Shown here one piece after another: positions 34,907-43,090 of a stretch of DNA of 64,000 bases. The stretch's first letter is position 1, and each line of letters starts with the position of its first letter. The stretch spans positions 124,001 through 188,000 of the forward strand of contig JABUMY010000010.1 of the NCBI GenBank assembly GCA_013327885.1, written 5' to 3'. A model generated the notes under the pieces. It had not been told where the DNA came from. It saw only the letters and a list, made by a program, of their open reading frames with translations, and made no database searches. The DNA is from Flavisolibacter longurius (GTDB taxonomy: Bacteria > Bacteroidota > Bacteroidia > Chitinophagales > Chitinophagaceae). The position numbers and the translations under genes are program-made.

Positions 34907-35158
34907 GTAATTTTTTTTTGTAAAGCAAAGCTGCAGAAAGAAAGGGAAAAGCGAACGGTGTGGCAACGACAGTTTATGGTGCCGAATGCGACGAAAAACA
35001 GGCCTTAGATAATAAGAGAAATTTTCGCCTTTAAAAACAAATGGTGCATGCACATACAGTTTGCCTGGAATTGGAAAACGCAAGCAAAACGTTTAAAGCA
35101 ATCTTACTTTATTTCTTGATTTGTATAAGAAAGAAAGTGGGATCTTTTAAAAGTTTCT

Positions 35159-35779
35159 TTATAATTGGTCAACACGGATCCAATTCATTCCGGCGCTGAT
35201 GGCTGCCTGCACACCCGGATCACCGTCTTCAAAAACCATGCATTCTTCAGGCTTCACACCTAGTGTTTCGGCCGCAGCCAGAAAAGGATCAGGATAAGGC
35301 TTGCCACGACTTGTTTCGCCGGCGCATACCAGTACATCCAGGTCTTTGTCCACCCCTATCACTCTCAGCGTTTGACTTACCGTGCTGCGACTCCCACCCG
35401 AAACAACGCCGATCTTTATCTTTCCTACATGCGCTTTCAGGTGGGCCACCACAAACGGAATGGGTAAGGTGCTTTCAATAAACTCCTGAACAAAAATGGC
35501 CGACTTCTGCTGCGAGAACTTCAGGTAGTCGAACTGTGTTTGGTAGCGTTTGGCAATTTCTTCTGCCACCAGTACGGTTGGCCACCCGGCAAGTTCGTCA
35601 ATGATGGCATCGTTAAGGGTAATGTCGTACAGGGCCGCAGCTTTTACAAAGGCTGCCTTGTGCGAATGCATATTGTCGGCAAGGGTGCCGTCGCAGTCGT
35701 ACAAAAAGGCTTTGTAATTACCCTCCGTCAGGGCTGTCAGCTTTTCCAGCTTTTGTTGATCAGTCGTCGTCATTGTCAT
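35159..35779 (-). CDS. HAD-superfamily hydrolase, beta-phosphoglucomutase-like
   Basis: The product has 206 residues from ATG 35779; the frame extends 9 codons further to a TTG. Motif I is YDCDGTLADN with nucleophile Asp28 and acid/base Asp30, motif II is VVSGGSRS, and motif IV is MVFEDGDPGVQAA, placing it in HAD subclass IA near beta-phosphoglucomutase and sugar phosphatases. It would remove phosphate from, or isomerise, a small phosphorylated sugar. A long tract of degenerate repeats lies just upstream (35843-35995). The gene is alone in its unit. Confidence 0.88.
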   Translation of the reverse strand: MTMTTTDQQKLEKLTALTEGNYKAFLYDCDGTLADNMHSHKAAFVKAAALYDITLNDAIIDELAGWPTVLVAEEIAKRYQTQFDYLKFSQQKSAIFVQEFIESTLPIPFVVAHLKAHVGKIKIGVVSGGSRSTVSQTLRVIGVDKDLDVLVCAGETSRGKPYPDPFLAAAETLGVKPEECMVFEDGDPGVQAAISAGMNWIRVDQL

Positions 35780-35842
35780 AGCGTCTTTCGCTTTGCGGGG
35801 CGGCAAGATAGGGCAGAAATTTTGTTCGTCAAGAGGAAGGGT

Positions 35843-35995
35843 ATTGAGTGACCCGGATATTGAGATATTGGGATATCAGGATATTGGCTCTGAGCTCTGA
35901 GCCACGAGCCATGAGCTTTCTGGTGTCAGCAGTTTGCAGTGCATTTTCGAAAACGCAGTTTTTACCACTTGCTACTCGCTGCTCAATCCTCGCTC
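35843..35995. repeat. Degenerate GATATT and GAGC repeat tract
   Basis: GATATT units with an ~8-base period (35856, 35864, 35872 as GATATC, 35880) are followed by a tract of GAGCxxxGAGC units (35887-35915) and then by GCTCG/GCTGCTC-like units to about 35995. No protein-like frame is seen. It separates the HAD gene from the GntR gene and holds the GntR gene's promoter area. Confidence 0.6.
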
Positions 35996-36060
35996 TTCCC
36001 CCGCCCAGCAAAAAGAAATCAATATATTTACCCGGCGAGCAACCACTCACGTACATCACC

Positions 36061-37092
36061 ATGAAATCGTCACCATTTTACAAGCTGATTTATTTCGATG
36101 AATTCTCAGTCACACCCAAATACCAGCAACTGGCCAACTCCATTATTAAGGCCATCGAAGACGGAAAATTACAGGTTGATGATATGCTGCCCTCCATTAA
36201 CGAACTAAGCTTTGAGTTCGAGATCTGTCGTGACACCGCGGAAAAAGGTTATAAATTCCTGAAGAACCAGGGCATCATTGGTTCTGTACCCGGCAAAGGC
36301 TATTTCATCAAAAACGTGGACGTTGATCGTACGCAGAAGATCTTTTTGCTATTCAACAAACTGAGCCCGCACAAAAAGATCATTTACGATTCGTTTGTGA
36401 GTACGTTGGGCGACAAAGCCGCCATTGATTTTTACGTGTACAACAACGACCTGCAGCTTTTTCGCAAACTGCTGGAGAATAGCAAAACCGATTACCACTA
36501 TTTTGTCATCCTCCCGCATTTTATTGAAGGCGGCGATACGGCGCACAAGATCATCAATACCATTCCAAAGGAAAAACTGGTGTTGCTGGACAAGATCATT
36601 CCCGGCGTTACCGGTGATTTTAGTGCCGTGTACGAAAATTTCGAAGCCGATATTTTTTCCTCGCTGCAAGAAGCACTTCCGCAACTGCAGAAATACCATA
36701 CCATTAAGATCATCTTCCCCGAAAACAGCTATTACCCGGAAGAGATCGTCAAAGGTTTTATTTCGTTCTGCCAGGAATACACATTCAATTATGGGGTTGT
36801 GCACAACATTGCCGAAGAGCCTATCAACAAAGGTGAAGTGTTCATTAACCTGATGGACAACGACCTGGTGGTACTGATTGAACGCATGATTGAAACGGGG
36901 CTTGCCGTTGGACAGGATGTGGGTGTGATTTCGTACAACGAAACGCCGCTGAAAAAGATCATTCTGAACGGCATTACAACCATTTCCACCGATTTTGAAG
37001 CAATGGGTGTAGAAACGGCCAAGATCATTCAGGAAGGGGCATCACGGCATGTCCATATTCCTTTCCGACTCAACCTACGCTCTTCGCTGTAA
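36061..37092 (+). CDS. GntR-type regulator with sugar-binding-like domain
   Basis: The product has 343 residues from the ATG at 36061; the upstream open frame covers the repeat tract and is not protein-like. Residues about 15-85 form the GntR winged helix (QQLANSIIKAI, LPSINELSFEFEICRDTAEKGYKFLKNQGII). The rest (about 90-340) is a LacI/periplasmic-binding-type sensor, a layout found in Bacteroidota regulators of sugar genes (a FucR/AraR-like class). It is 3.5 kb from the deoxyhexose operon and separated by unrelated genes, so the link is only plausible. An AAATGATT/AATCATTT inverted repeat follows its stop. Confidence 0.85.
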   Translation: MKSSPFYKLIYFDEFSVTPKYQQLANSIIKAIEDGKLQVDDMLPSINELSFEFEICRDTAEKGYKFLKNQGIIGSVPGKGYFIKNVDVDRTQKIFLLFNKLSPHKKIIYDSFVSTLGDKAAIDFYVYNNDLQLFRKLLENSKTDYHYFVILPHFIEGGDTAHKIINTIPKEKLVLLDKIIPGVTGDFSAVYENFEADIFSSLQEALPQLQKYHTIKIIFPENSYYPEEIVKGFISFCQEYTFNYGVVHNIAEEPINKGEVFINLMDNDLVVLIERMIETGLAVGQDVGVISYNETPLKKIILNGITTISTDFEAMGVETAKIIQEGASRHVHIPFRLNLRSSL

Positions 37093-37097
37093 AAATG

Positions 37098-37116
37098 AAA
37101 TGATTGGCAATCATTT
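37098..37116. other. Inverted repeat after the GntR gene
   Basis: AAATGATT at 37098-37105 and AATCATTT at 37109-37116 form a perfect 8-bp pair with a 3-base centre, 5 bases past the GntR stop. There is no T-run after it, so it is a weak terminator or a protein-binding site. Confidence 0.45.
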
Positions 37117-37200
37117 GCCGTTTCTACAAAATTGATCGGCAATTGCAATCTTATATCACAAGACTGGAACGGCCTTTGTGCCTGTTTGTAAAAGGACATT

Positions 37201-37854
37201 GTGCAAGCAGAAGACAACAGGCACCACCAGCACCTGCGCTGGCAATTGGTGAATGGTATTCGCGGTAAAGGCATCACCGATGAAGCCGTACTGCGTGCAA
37301 TTTTTAATACGCCCCGGCAATGGTTTATGCCGGTGCAGTTACAGCATGTTGCTTACGAAGACAAAGCCTTTCCTATCGGCGAAGGGCAAACCATCTCACA
37401 GCCCTATACCGTTGCCTACCAAACAGAACTTTTGCAGCTAAAGCCAACCGACCGAGTGCTTGAAATTGGTACCGGCAGTGGCTACCAGGCTGTGTTACTT
37501 GCACAGTTGGCGGCGGAAGTTTTTAGCCTGGAAAGACAAAAAAAATTGTACAACCGGAACAAAAGCTTTGTCTACTTACTTCAGTTCCCAAACCTGCACC
37601 TCTTTTTTGTCGATGGATATGAAGGCCTACCCGAATATGCGCCGTTTGATAAGATTTTGGTAACGGCCGCTGCGCAAAATATTCCTCCTGAACTGTTGGA
37701 ACAATTAAAAATCGGCGGTAAGATGGTGCTGCCGCTGGGCAATGATCCAGTGCAGAAAATGGTACGTATTACCAAACTTGCCGATAGAAATTACGACAAG
37801 GAAGTATTTGATGATTTTTCGTTTGTGCCCATGCTGAGTGGAAAGAAAGAGTGA
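37201..37854 (+). CDS. pcm: Protein-L-isoaspartate O-methyltransferase
   Basis: The product has 217 residues and starts at GTG 37201; no ATG occurs until residue 42, so GTG is needed for the conserved N-terminal helix. It methylates isoaspartyl residues in damaged proteins with S-adenosylmethionine so that they can return to aspartate. The SAM motif VLEIGTGSGYQAVLLAQL lies near residue 84, EGQTISQPYTVAYQTELL near 62 marks the family, and ILVTAAAQNIPPELLEQL is the post-motif segment. It is probably a single-gene unit. Confidence 0.92.
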   Translation: MQAEDNRHHQHLRWQLVNGIRGKGITDEAVLRAIFNTPRQWFMPVQLQHVAYEDKAFPIGEGQTISQPYTVAYQTELLQLKPTDRVLEIGTGSGYQAVLLAQLAAEVFSLERQKKLYNRNKSFVYLLQFPNLHLFFVDGYEGLPEYAPFDKILVTAAAQNIPPELLEQLKIGGKMVLPLGNDPVQKMVRITKLADRNYDKEVFDDFSFVPMLSGKKE

Positions 37855-38027
37855 AGTATTCTATCGCGATTTAAGCAAAGAATGTTGCCGACCGGTAGCT
37901 ATCGATTCAGCCGTTGGAGAAAAAAGTTTTAGACAATTCAAAAACACCATTTCTTTCCTGTAAAAATCAGCAAACCTGCTGATGCAAAACAGCTTTTCTG
38001 ACGTGAAGTCTTTCGATATTTATCCTT

Positions 38028-38327
38028 ATGATTAACAACGACCAGGTAATCGAAAAACTAAAAACCATTTTTGACCCGGAGATCCCTGTCAATATCTATG
38101 ACCTTGGATTGATCTACGGCATTACCATACACGACAATGATGTGCAGGTGGAGATGACACTTACCACGGCTACCTGTCCGGCCGCCGCTTTTCTGTCGGA
38201 AGAAGTGACCCTTGTGCTGCAGGAAATACCAGGTATTGGAACGGTTGACGTTTCTGTTGTGTACGAACCGAAATGGACAAGAGAGCTGATGAGTGCTGAT
38301 GCGAAAAGCGCTTTAGGTTTTGCGTAA
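38028..38327 (+). CDS. DUF59 (MIP18/SufT-like) Fe-S assembly factor
   Basis: The product has 99 residues with the DUF59 pattern: DPEIPVNIYDLGLIYG near residue 17 and MTLTTATCPAAAFLSEEV near 45 with the single conserved Cys. Family members help load Fe-S clusters onto target proteins in the cytosol. The 3' end overlaps the convergent NnrS-like gene by 15 bases. Sitting beside an NO-stress unit that also repairs Fe-S proteins may be meaningful, but it is on the opposite strand, so co-expression is not shown. Confidence 0.9.
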   Translation: MINNDQVIEKLKTIFDPEIPVNIYDLGLIYGITIHDNDVQVEMTLTTATCPAAAFLSEEVTLVLQEIPGIGTVDVSVVYEPKWTRELMSADAKSALGFA

Positions 38328-39380
38328 ACGCTTGTTGCGTTTTTGGACTTCCACCCGGAACAGCGTGGCGATGGTGAGGAAAAACAAAAGTATCACAATC
38401 CCATTGGCTATCCCGCCCCCTTTGCGGGCCATTGCATCCCCGGTAACATCGCCAACGATCCGCACAGCCAGCGAAACCTGCAACAGCCAAAACCAAACAT
38501 ATAAAAAGGGCCGGTAGATTTTTACCGGCATTTTTGTAACCGCCGGAAGAATGATGGGTGCATGCGAAAAGATCATGGAAAATACAAAGCCGATAAAAAA
38601 GCTGTGCAGCACGGCATCGTAGCCAAAAGGAAGTCGTTCCTGGAAAAAGATTAGTACTGCCATAATGAGCAGCCAGGCATATCCCGCTATCAACAACAAG
38701 GCCGAATAACGGTGCTGGCCCTGCAGTTTAATGGACTTTCTTGCCATGTCATAACGGAGGAGCCAAACCGCTGTTGCTGCCACACCACTTGCAAAAACCA
38801 GTTGGCCGTTGAGGTGAAAGGGCCAAAAAAGTGAGGCCATCACAACACAAAGACAAAAAAGCAAAATCACACGGCTGGCGTTGGATAGCGGCAGAAAACG
38901 GCTTAATTCCAGTCTTTCCGCTACAATGGTAAACAGCAAAAATCCCATCCACCAGGTAACAGCAGCAGGGTAAAAATGTGTTTTCAGTAAGACCAAATTG
39001 CCGCCAACAAGACAAAATGCGCCGGCCAGGAAAACAAAATAGTATAGCTCACCGTATTTATAAGTAAAGTAGATGCACATCGCAGCAAAACCGGCACTGC
39101 CGCCAATCTGCAGCCATTGTGCAAGCTGCGGCTGGTTACACGCAAAGGCCAGCAGGCTGATGGCATTTCCAAAAGGTAAAAGCAGCCACCAGCTTTTCTT
39201 GAAAGTAACTGCCCTTTCTAAAAAAATAAGCGAAGCCAAAAAGCTGTTGACCATCAGCGCACCATGGTGGGCAGCGGTTTGTGAAAGCGGCAGATGCCAG
39301 CCGATGCGGAGCCAACCCGACCAAATGGCGGCAAGCAGGGAAACAAAAATGAGGGGTAACACAGGGGCGACACGTTGCAT
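38313..39380 (-). CDS. NnrS-like heme/membrane protein
   Basis: The product has 355 residues with about ten to twelve membrane helices. The segment HSFFIGFVFSMIFSHAPIILPAV near residue 260 resembles the His-rich helix pattern of NnrS, a heme- and copper-containing membrane protein linked to nitric-oxide and denitrification stress. It starts 1 base after the Rrf2 regulator's stop, so the two are translated together. This makes a three-part NO-response set with the RIC protein upstream. The NnrS label is a distant similarity, but the context supports it. Confidence 0.75.
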   Translation of the reverse strand: MQRVAPVLPLIFVSLLAAIWSGWLRIGWHLPLSQTAAHHGALMVNSFLASLIFLERAVTFKKSWWLLLPFGNAISLLAFACNQPQLAQWLQIGGSAGFAAMCIYFTYKYGELYYFVFLAGAFCLVGGNLVLLKTHFYPAAVTWWMGFLLFTIVAERLELSRFLPLSNASRVILLFCLCVVMASLFWPFHLNGQLVFASGVAATAVWLLRYDMARKSIKLQGQHRYSALLLIAGYAWLLIMAVLIFFQERLPFGYDAVLHSFFIGFVFSMIFSHAPIILPAVTKMPVKIYRPFLYVWFWLLQVSLAVRIVGDVTGDAMARKGGGIANGIVILLFFLTIATLFRVEVQKRNKRLRKT

Positions 39381-39381
39381 A

Positions 39382-39813
39382 TTATCGTCTTAAAAACGCC
39401 ATTCCTTTTTCAATGTTTTGGGCCAATTGCTGAATGGTGATGGTACTGAATTCGGCATAAAGCATTTCTCTTGCTTCTTTGTAACTGTAATGTATGGGAC
39501 AGGGATGGGTTTCGGAACATTCTTTCAGGCCAAGTCCACATTCGAAAAAAAGTGCAACACCATCTACCACGCTTACAATATCAATCAGGTAAATGGGGGC
39601 CGCATCCTGCGCAATAAAAAACCCACCGGTGGGGCCTTTGGCCGACGAGATGATCCCTTCCCTTACCAAAAGCTGCAGGATCTTTCCCGTAGTATGTTCG
39701 TTGGCCTCAATTTCATCGGCCACCTCTTTTAAGCCGGCACGGCGCATTTTGCCGGATTGGGCCATCAGGTACACAGCAGCTCGTAGGGCATATTTGCAGG
39801 AGGTAGAAAGCAT
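39382..39813 (-). CDS. Rrf2-family regulator with three Cys (IscR/NsrR-like)
   Basis: The product has 143 residues from the ATG at 39813 (MLSTSCKYALRAAVYLM); the longer open frame upstream runs through a terminator hairpin. The winged helix occupies about 1-75. Cys at 92, 99 and 105 (ECGLGLKECSETHPC) form the Fe-S cluster triad of IscR and NsrR (C92, C98, C104 in E. coli IscR), with one more residue in the first gap. It probably senses NO through a [2Fe-2S] or [4Fe-4S] cluster and represses the surrounding genes. A strong terminator lies just upstream, only 13 bases from its start. Confidence 0.88.
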   Translation of the reverse strand: MLSTSCKYALRAAVYLMAQSGKMRRAGLKEVADEIEANEHTTGKILQLLVREGIISSAKGPTGGFFIAQDAAPIYLIDIVSVVDGVALFFECGLGLKECSETHPCPIHYSYKEAREMLYAEFSTITIQQLAQNIEKGMAFLRR

Positions 39814-39826
39814 AGCTTTAAAAAAA

Positions 39827-39854
39827 TGTCCGGCCACCCAGGGGCCGCCGGACA
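39827..39854 (-). terminator. Strong terminator between ric and the Rrf2 gene
   Basis: TGTCCGGC at 39827-39834 pairs with GCCGGACA at 39847-39854 (12-base loop), and on the minus strand the stem is followed by seven T. It is placed after the RIC stop (39878) and only 13 bases before the Rrf2 ATG at 39813, so it could limit or time Rrf2 and NnrS-like expression. Confidence 0.75.
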
Positions 39855-39877
39855 AAGTTGAAACAATTCCATTTTGC

Positions 39878-41101
39878 TTAGCGCAATTCTTTTTCCAGTG
39901 CCAGGGCTTTGGGGAAAAGAATATTGTTCTCCAGGTGAATGTGCTGGTGAAGGTCTTCGTCAAGCGCCTTTAGTTTTTTATACAGGAACTGGAACGAATT
40001 GCAGGCACCATCCGGGGCGGTATAGCCATTCGTCAGCTTTTGTAAGGCATCCAGGATACCACCAGCCGCTTCATGTTCTTCTTCCATCATTTTTACCGGT
40101 TCTGAAAGCGAAAACTGGCTACGCAGGCTTTCGGTGTTACCGCTGGCTTTTGCCTGCACCAGCGCTTTTACAAAGGGAAAAACGATCTTTTCTTCCTTGG
40201 CAAAATGGCTTCCCAGTTCTTCCGCCAGGGTTTTGTACAGGTCATAAATGGCGTGCAAAACCGGGTAGTGGTCACCGTGACGAATGAGTACTTTCGTAAG
40301 CAGGTCGCTGATTACCGGTCCTTCGTCATAATAATAAACGTGGTGCTTGTTATAAATATAGTCGGCCAAAAAGTCCAGGCTCCAGCGGTCGAAATGCTCG
40401 CCTGCTTTTTCCGTTGCCTGCGCATTGACAAGCGCCGCTTCCACCACGGCAAGGTCAAGGCCTTTTTCATCGCAAACCTGCTTTAGCGATTTTTTGCCAC
40501 CGCAGCAAAAGTCGATGCCATACTTGCGAAACACTTCTGCCTTGCGCAGGTCTTTTGCCGCAATCTGGCCAACCGTTTCGCCGTTTTCCGTGTCAGCCTT
40601 GCGAATCTGTACCCGCCACCAGGAGGGTCCTTTTTCAAGGTAATCCCAGGTAAAGATGTTGCCACGTTCAGCGATCAATTGGTAGTAAAGTGGCTTGGGG
40701 TCATGGTCGTTTAATATCTGGAAAGCTTCGCCCCCTTTCAATTCGTCGAAATAGCGAAAAATAGTGGGGTGCTTTAGCCTTGGTTCGATCTGTGTAACAT
40801 TCAGCACAAAAATACCTGTTGCCGCTTCGTCGGCAGCCGTATCAAAAACAGAGGAAGCCGCTTTGGGCTCGCCGGTTTTTCGGATCTCCACCTTCCATAC
40901 TTCGGGACCATTTTCCAGCTCGATCCATTCAAAGACCTCTCCCCTTTCTGCCTTCATTTCGTAAAACAGCGGAATAGGATCATGATCGTTGATCAGTAAA
41001 AAAGCATCGCCGTTTTGCAGAGCGTCAAACTTTTCAAAAACCGTCGGATGCTTGCGTGCCGGTTGCAGTTCAGGTATAACTAAGGTCTCAATCAGTTGCA
41101 T
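39878..41101 (-). CDS. RIC (ScdA/YtfE-like) Fe-S repair protein with two DUF2249 domains
   Basis: The product has 407 residues. Two DUF2249 copies come first (about 5-75 and 100-168), each with the NDHDPxPLxY and GPxxWxVxIRK pattern. A ScdA N-terminal domain follows with the redox CC at 199-200 in YGIDFCCGGKK, and a hemerythrin di-iron domain from about 235 to the end (IRHGDHYPVLH, HFAKEEKIVFPFV, MMEEEHEAAGG, LHQHIHLENNILFP). RIC proteins repair Fe-S clusters after NO or oxidative damage and can release iron. The doubled N-terminal domains are unusual. The gene is 22 bases from a perfect palindrome, probably the operator of the neighbouring Rrf2 regulator. Confidence 0.88.
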   Translation of the reverse strand: MQLIETLVIPELQPARKHPTVFEKFDALQNGDAFLLINDHDPIPLFYEMKAERGEVFEWIELENGPEVWKVEIRKTGEPKAASSVFDTAADEAATGIFVLNVTQIEPRLKHPTIFRYFDELKGGEAFQILNDHDPKPLYYQLIAERGNIFTWDYLEKGPSWWRVQIRKADTENGETVGQIAAKDLRKAEVFRKYGIDFCCGGKKSLKQVCDEKGLDLAVVEAALVNAQATEKAGEHFDRWSLDFLADYIYNKHHVYYYDEGPVISDLLTKVLIRHGDHYPVLHAIYDLYKTLAEELGSHFAKEEKIVFPFVKALVQAKASGNTESLRSQFSLSEPVKMMEEEHEAAGGILDALQKLTNGYTAPDGACNSFQFLYKKLKALDEDLHQHIHLENNILFPKALALEKELR

Positions 41102-41122
41102 AGTATTTTCGTTTAATTGAGC

Positions 41123-41148
41123 AATAAAAGTATTTGAATACTTTTATT
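41123..41148. promoter_or_regulatory. Perfect 12+2+12 palindrome, likely Rrf2/NsrR-type operator
   Basis: AATAAAAGTATT at 41123-41134 and AATACTTTTATT at 41137-41148 form an exact inverted repeat with a TG centre, 22 bases upstream of the RIC start. The core is built like known NsrR sites (AAG..ATTT-AAAT..CTT). The regulator gene lies in the same cluster. A -7-like TACTTTTA overlaps it, which fits repression of this promoter. Confidence 0.65.
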
Positions 41149-41296
41149 CAAAACATGAGTTTTATCAGTTCCGTTTGATTGTGTTTTTCGTTTTTAATTT
41201 TTCAAATGAAACGCTCATATATACTCTTGGCCGAATCCTACTGCAGAGTGGTAAGCAATTTGCAGGTATGGCAGAAATTGCAGCAAACCGATCGTT

Positions 41297-42451
41297 ATGA
41301 ATCCATTTCCCTCATTTTTCCAGGGCGGCTTTGAATGCGCCGACATTGTCAACAACCAAGGCAACCGGGTAGATCTTTTGGACCTGACTTTTCACCACCA
41401 GCGAGTGGCGGAAGATTACAGCCTGCTGGCTAACCTGGGAATTAAAACCGTTCGGGAGGGGATCCGGTGGAGCGTGGTGGAAAAACAGCCGTATCAATTT
41501 GATTTTACAGAAGTAGGTAACAGGATCATTGAGGCCGACAAAGCCGGTATACAACAGGTGTGGGACATTTGCCATTTTGGTTACCCCGATGGCCTGATGC
41601 CCGGACATCCGCAATTCGCCAACCGCTTTGTGGCGCTTTGCACAGCTTTTGCGCAGTTTTACACCGCACACACCGTTCAGCCGCTGGTGGTTGTACCTAT
41701 CAATGAAATCAGTTTTTTTTCCTGGCTGGGTGGCGAAGCAAGAGGGACCGTTCCGTTTGCCATCAATGCCGGTTTTGATGTAAAGTATTTTCTCTGCCGG
41801 GCCGCTATCATGGGTGCAAAAGCGATCAAAGCCATCCAGCCGGAAGCGAAAATTATGTTGGTTGAACCATTAATGCGGGTACATCCCAAAGCAACCGAAT
41901 TACCTTGCGAAACCATCCACGGATTGAACGAAGCGCAGTTCCAGGCCATGGATATTTTTTGTGGTAAGATGTGTCCCGAATTGGGAGGCGATCCTTCGCT
42001 GATGGATTACGCCGGTTTTAATTTTTATTATAACAACCAATGGGAACATTGCGGCGAAACGATTGGCTGGTGCACGGAAAAACGCCGCACCCCGTTTTAC
42101 CAGGTGTTGAAAGATGCGGCAGACAGGTACAACAAACCGGTTGTACTTTCTGAAACAGGCCATTTTGGCGAGCACCGTGCCCAATGGCTTGAACTGATCA
42201 CCGCCGATTGCCTGACGGCCATGGAAATGGGTGTTGACCTAAAAGGAATTTGCATCTACCCTGTGCTGGACCGGCCCGACTGGGACACACTCAAAAGCAT
42301 TGATTGTGGCATCTGGGGATATGATGAAAACGGCAACCGCTGCGTTCAACTTGACTATTACGAAATGGTCAAACAATGCATCGGCCAGGTGGACGACTGG
42401 TTTGCGAGCCGGGTGAAAAAAATGGACGTCGTTGAATCAATCGTTGCCTAA
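41297..42451 (+). CDS. GH-A clan glycoside hydrolase-like protein
   Basis: The product has 384 residues and no signal peptide, so it should be cytosolic. A TIM barrel of clan GH-A is visible: IKTVREGIRWSVVEK near residue 49, the acid/base Glu137 in PINEISF, and the nucleophile Glu286 in VVLSETGHFG. Similar proteins in Bacteroidota are often called beta-glucosidase-like, but I cannot place it in a specific GH family. The Trp-rich end segments look like sugar-binding loops. It is followed by a hairpin and a convergent gene, so it forms a single unit. Confidence 0.8.
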   Translation: MNPFPSFFQGGFECADIVNNQGNRVDLLDLTFHHQRVAEDYSLLANLGIKTVREGIRWSVVEKQPYQFDFTEVGNRIIEADKAGIQQVWDICHFGYPDGLMPGHPQFANRFVALCTAFAQFYTAHTVQPLVVVPINEISFFSWLGGEARGTVPFAINAGFDVKYFLCRAAIMGAKAIKAIQPEAKIMLVEPLMRVHPKATELPCETIHGLNEAQFQAMDIFCGKMCPELGGDPSLMDYAGFNFYYNNQWEHCGETIGWCTEKRRTPFYQVLKDAADRYNKPVVLSETGHFGEHRAQWLELITADCLTAMEMGVDLKGICIYPVLDRPDWDTLKSIDCGIWGYDENGNRCVQLDYYEMVKQCIGQVDDWFASRVKKMDVVESIVA

Positions 42452-42453
42452 AA

Positions 42454-42486
42454 ATGAAATGAACCAATTATCTTGATTCATTTCAT
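42454..42486. terminator. Bidirectional terminator-like hairpin
   Basis: ATGAAATGAA at 42454-42463 pairs with TTCATTTCAT at 42477-42486 around 13 bases, between the convergent glycoside hydrolase and DUF2892 genes. The stem is AT-rich and T-runs are short, so it is only moderately convincing. Confidence 0.4.
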
Positions 42487-42542
42487 CACTACGAACACAA
42501 GAAATTATATGCTAAATCACAACACTTGAATTTTCGTTACCC

Positions 42543-42956
42543 TCAATGTTGATAAAGATCCAAAGCAATTTTTTCTTCCAGCGCTTCTCTTTCCAGGTCA
42601 ATTTCTTCCTTCGTGCGAATCCCGAAATAACGCATAACCGGTAACGGCGGGCACCAGCCCTGCAAGGTATGCTGCACAAGAAAAAGGGAGGAAACAGCGC
42701 TCAGCAAAAGCCATCGTTTATGAACGGTAAGGCCCAGTGTCAAACCAATGATAACATTGAGTCCGGACGCTAGCTGCAGCGACCGCTCAATATCCCACTC
42801 CCTGTCGAGTTGCTGCAACCGGCCTTCCATCACACCGGCACCAAGCGCTCCATACCTCCGCACATTGGCATCGGTCTTTTGATCGATCTTGCGGTTAAGC
42901 TTGGCTGGCGTATTACTGCGCACCCTGTCATTGCTGAGTTGTAGGCTGGTATTCAT
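42543..42956 (-). CDS. DUF2892 family membrane protein
   Basis: The product has 137 residues: a soluble, basic N-terminal part (about 1-55), two membrane helices (about 62-80 and 83-102) and a C-terminal stretch with GWCPPLPVMRYFGIRTKEEI. The YgaP-like DUF2892 unit is the helix pair plus this GWCPP end, which is often fused to rhodanese domains but is free here. Function is unknown; the Cys may take part in sulfur transfer. It is transcribed alone. Confidence 0.85.
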   Translation of the reverse strand: MNTSLQLSNDRVRSNTPAKLNRKIDQKTDANVRRYGALGAGVMEGRLQQLDREWDIERSLQLASGLNVIIGLTLGLTVHKRWLLLSAVSSLFLVQHTLQGWCPPLPVMRYFGIRTKEEIDLEREALEEKIALDLYQH

Positions 42957-43090
42957 TCATTTTTTTGCGTTGGGTAATCAAACGTCGTGCCTTATAGGTC
43001 CTGTTTCCAAATCTTAACCTGCTTTAAAATAATTGCAGCTTCACCGTGAGTATAATATTAAAAAGAAAACCTCTACGAGAGGCTATACGG

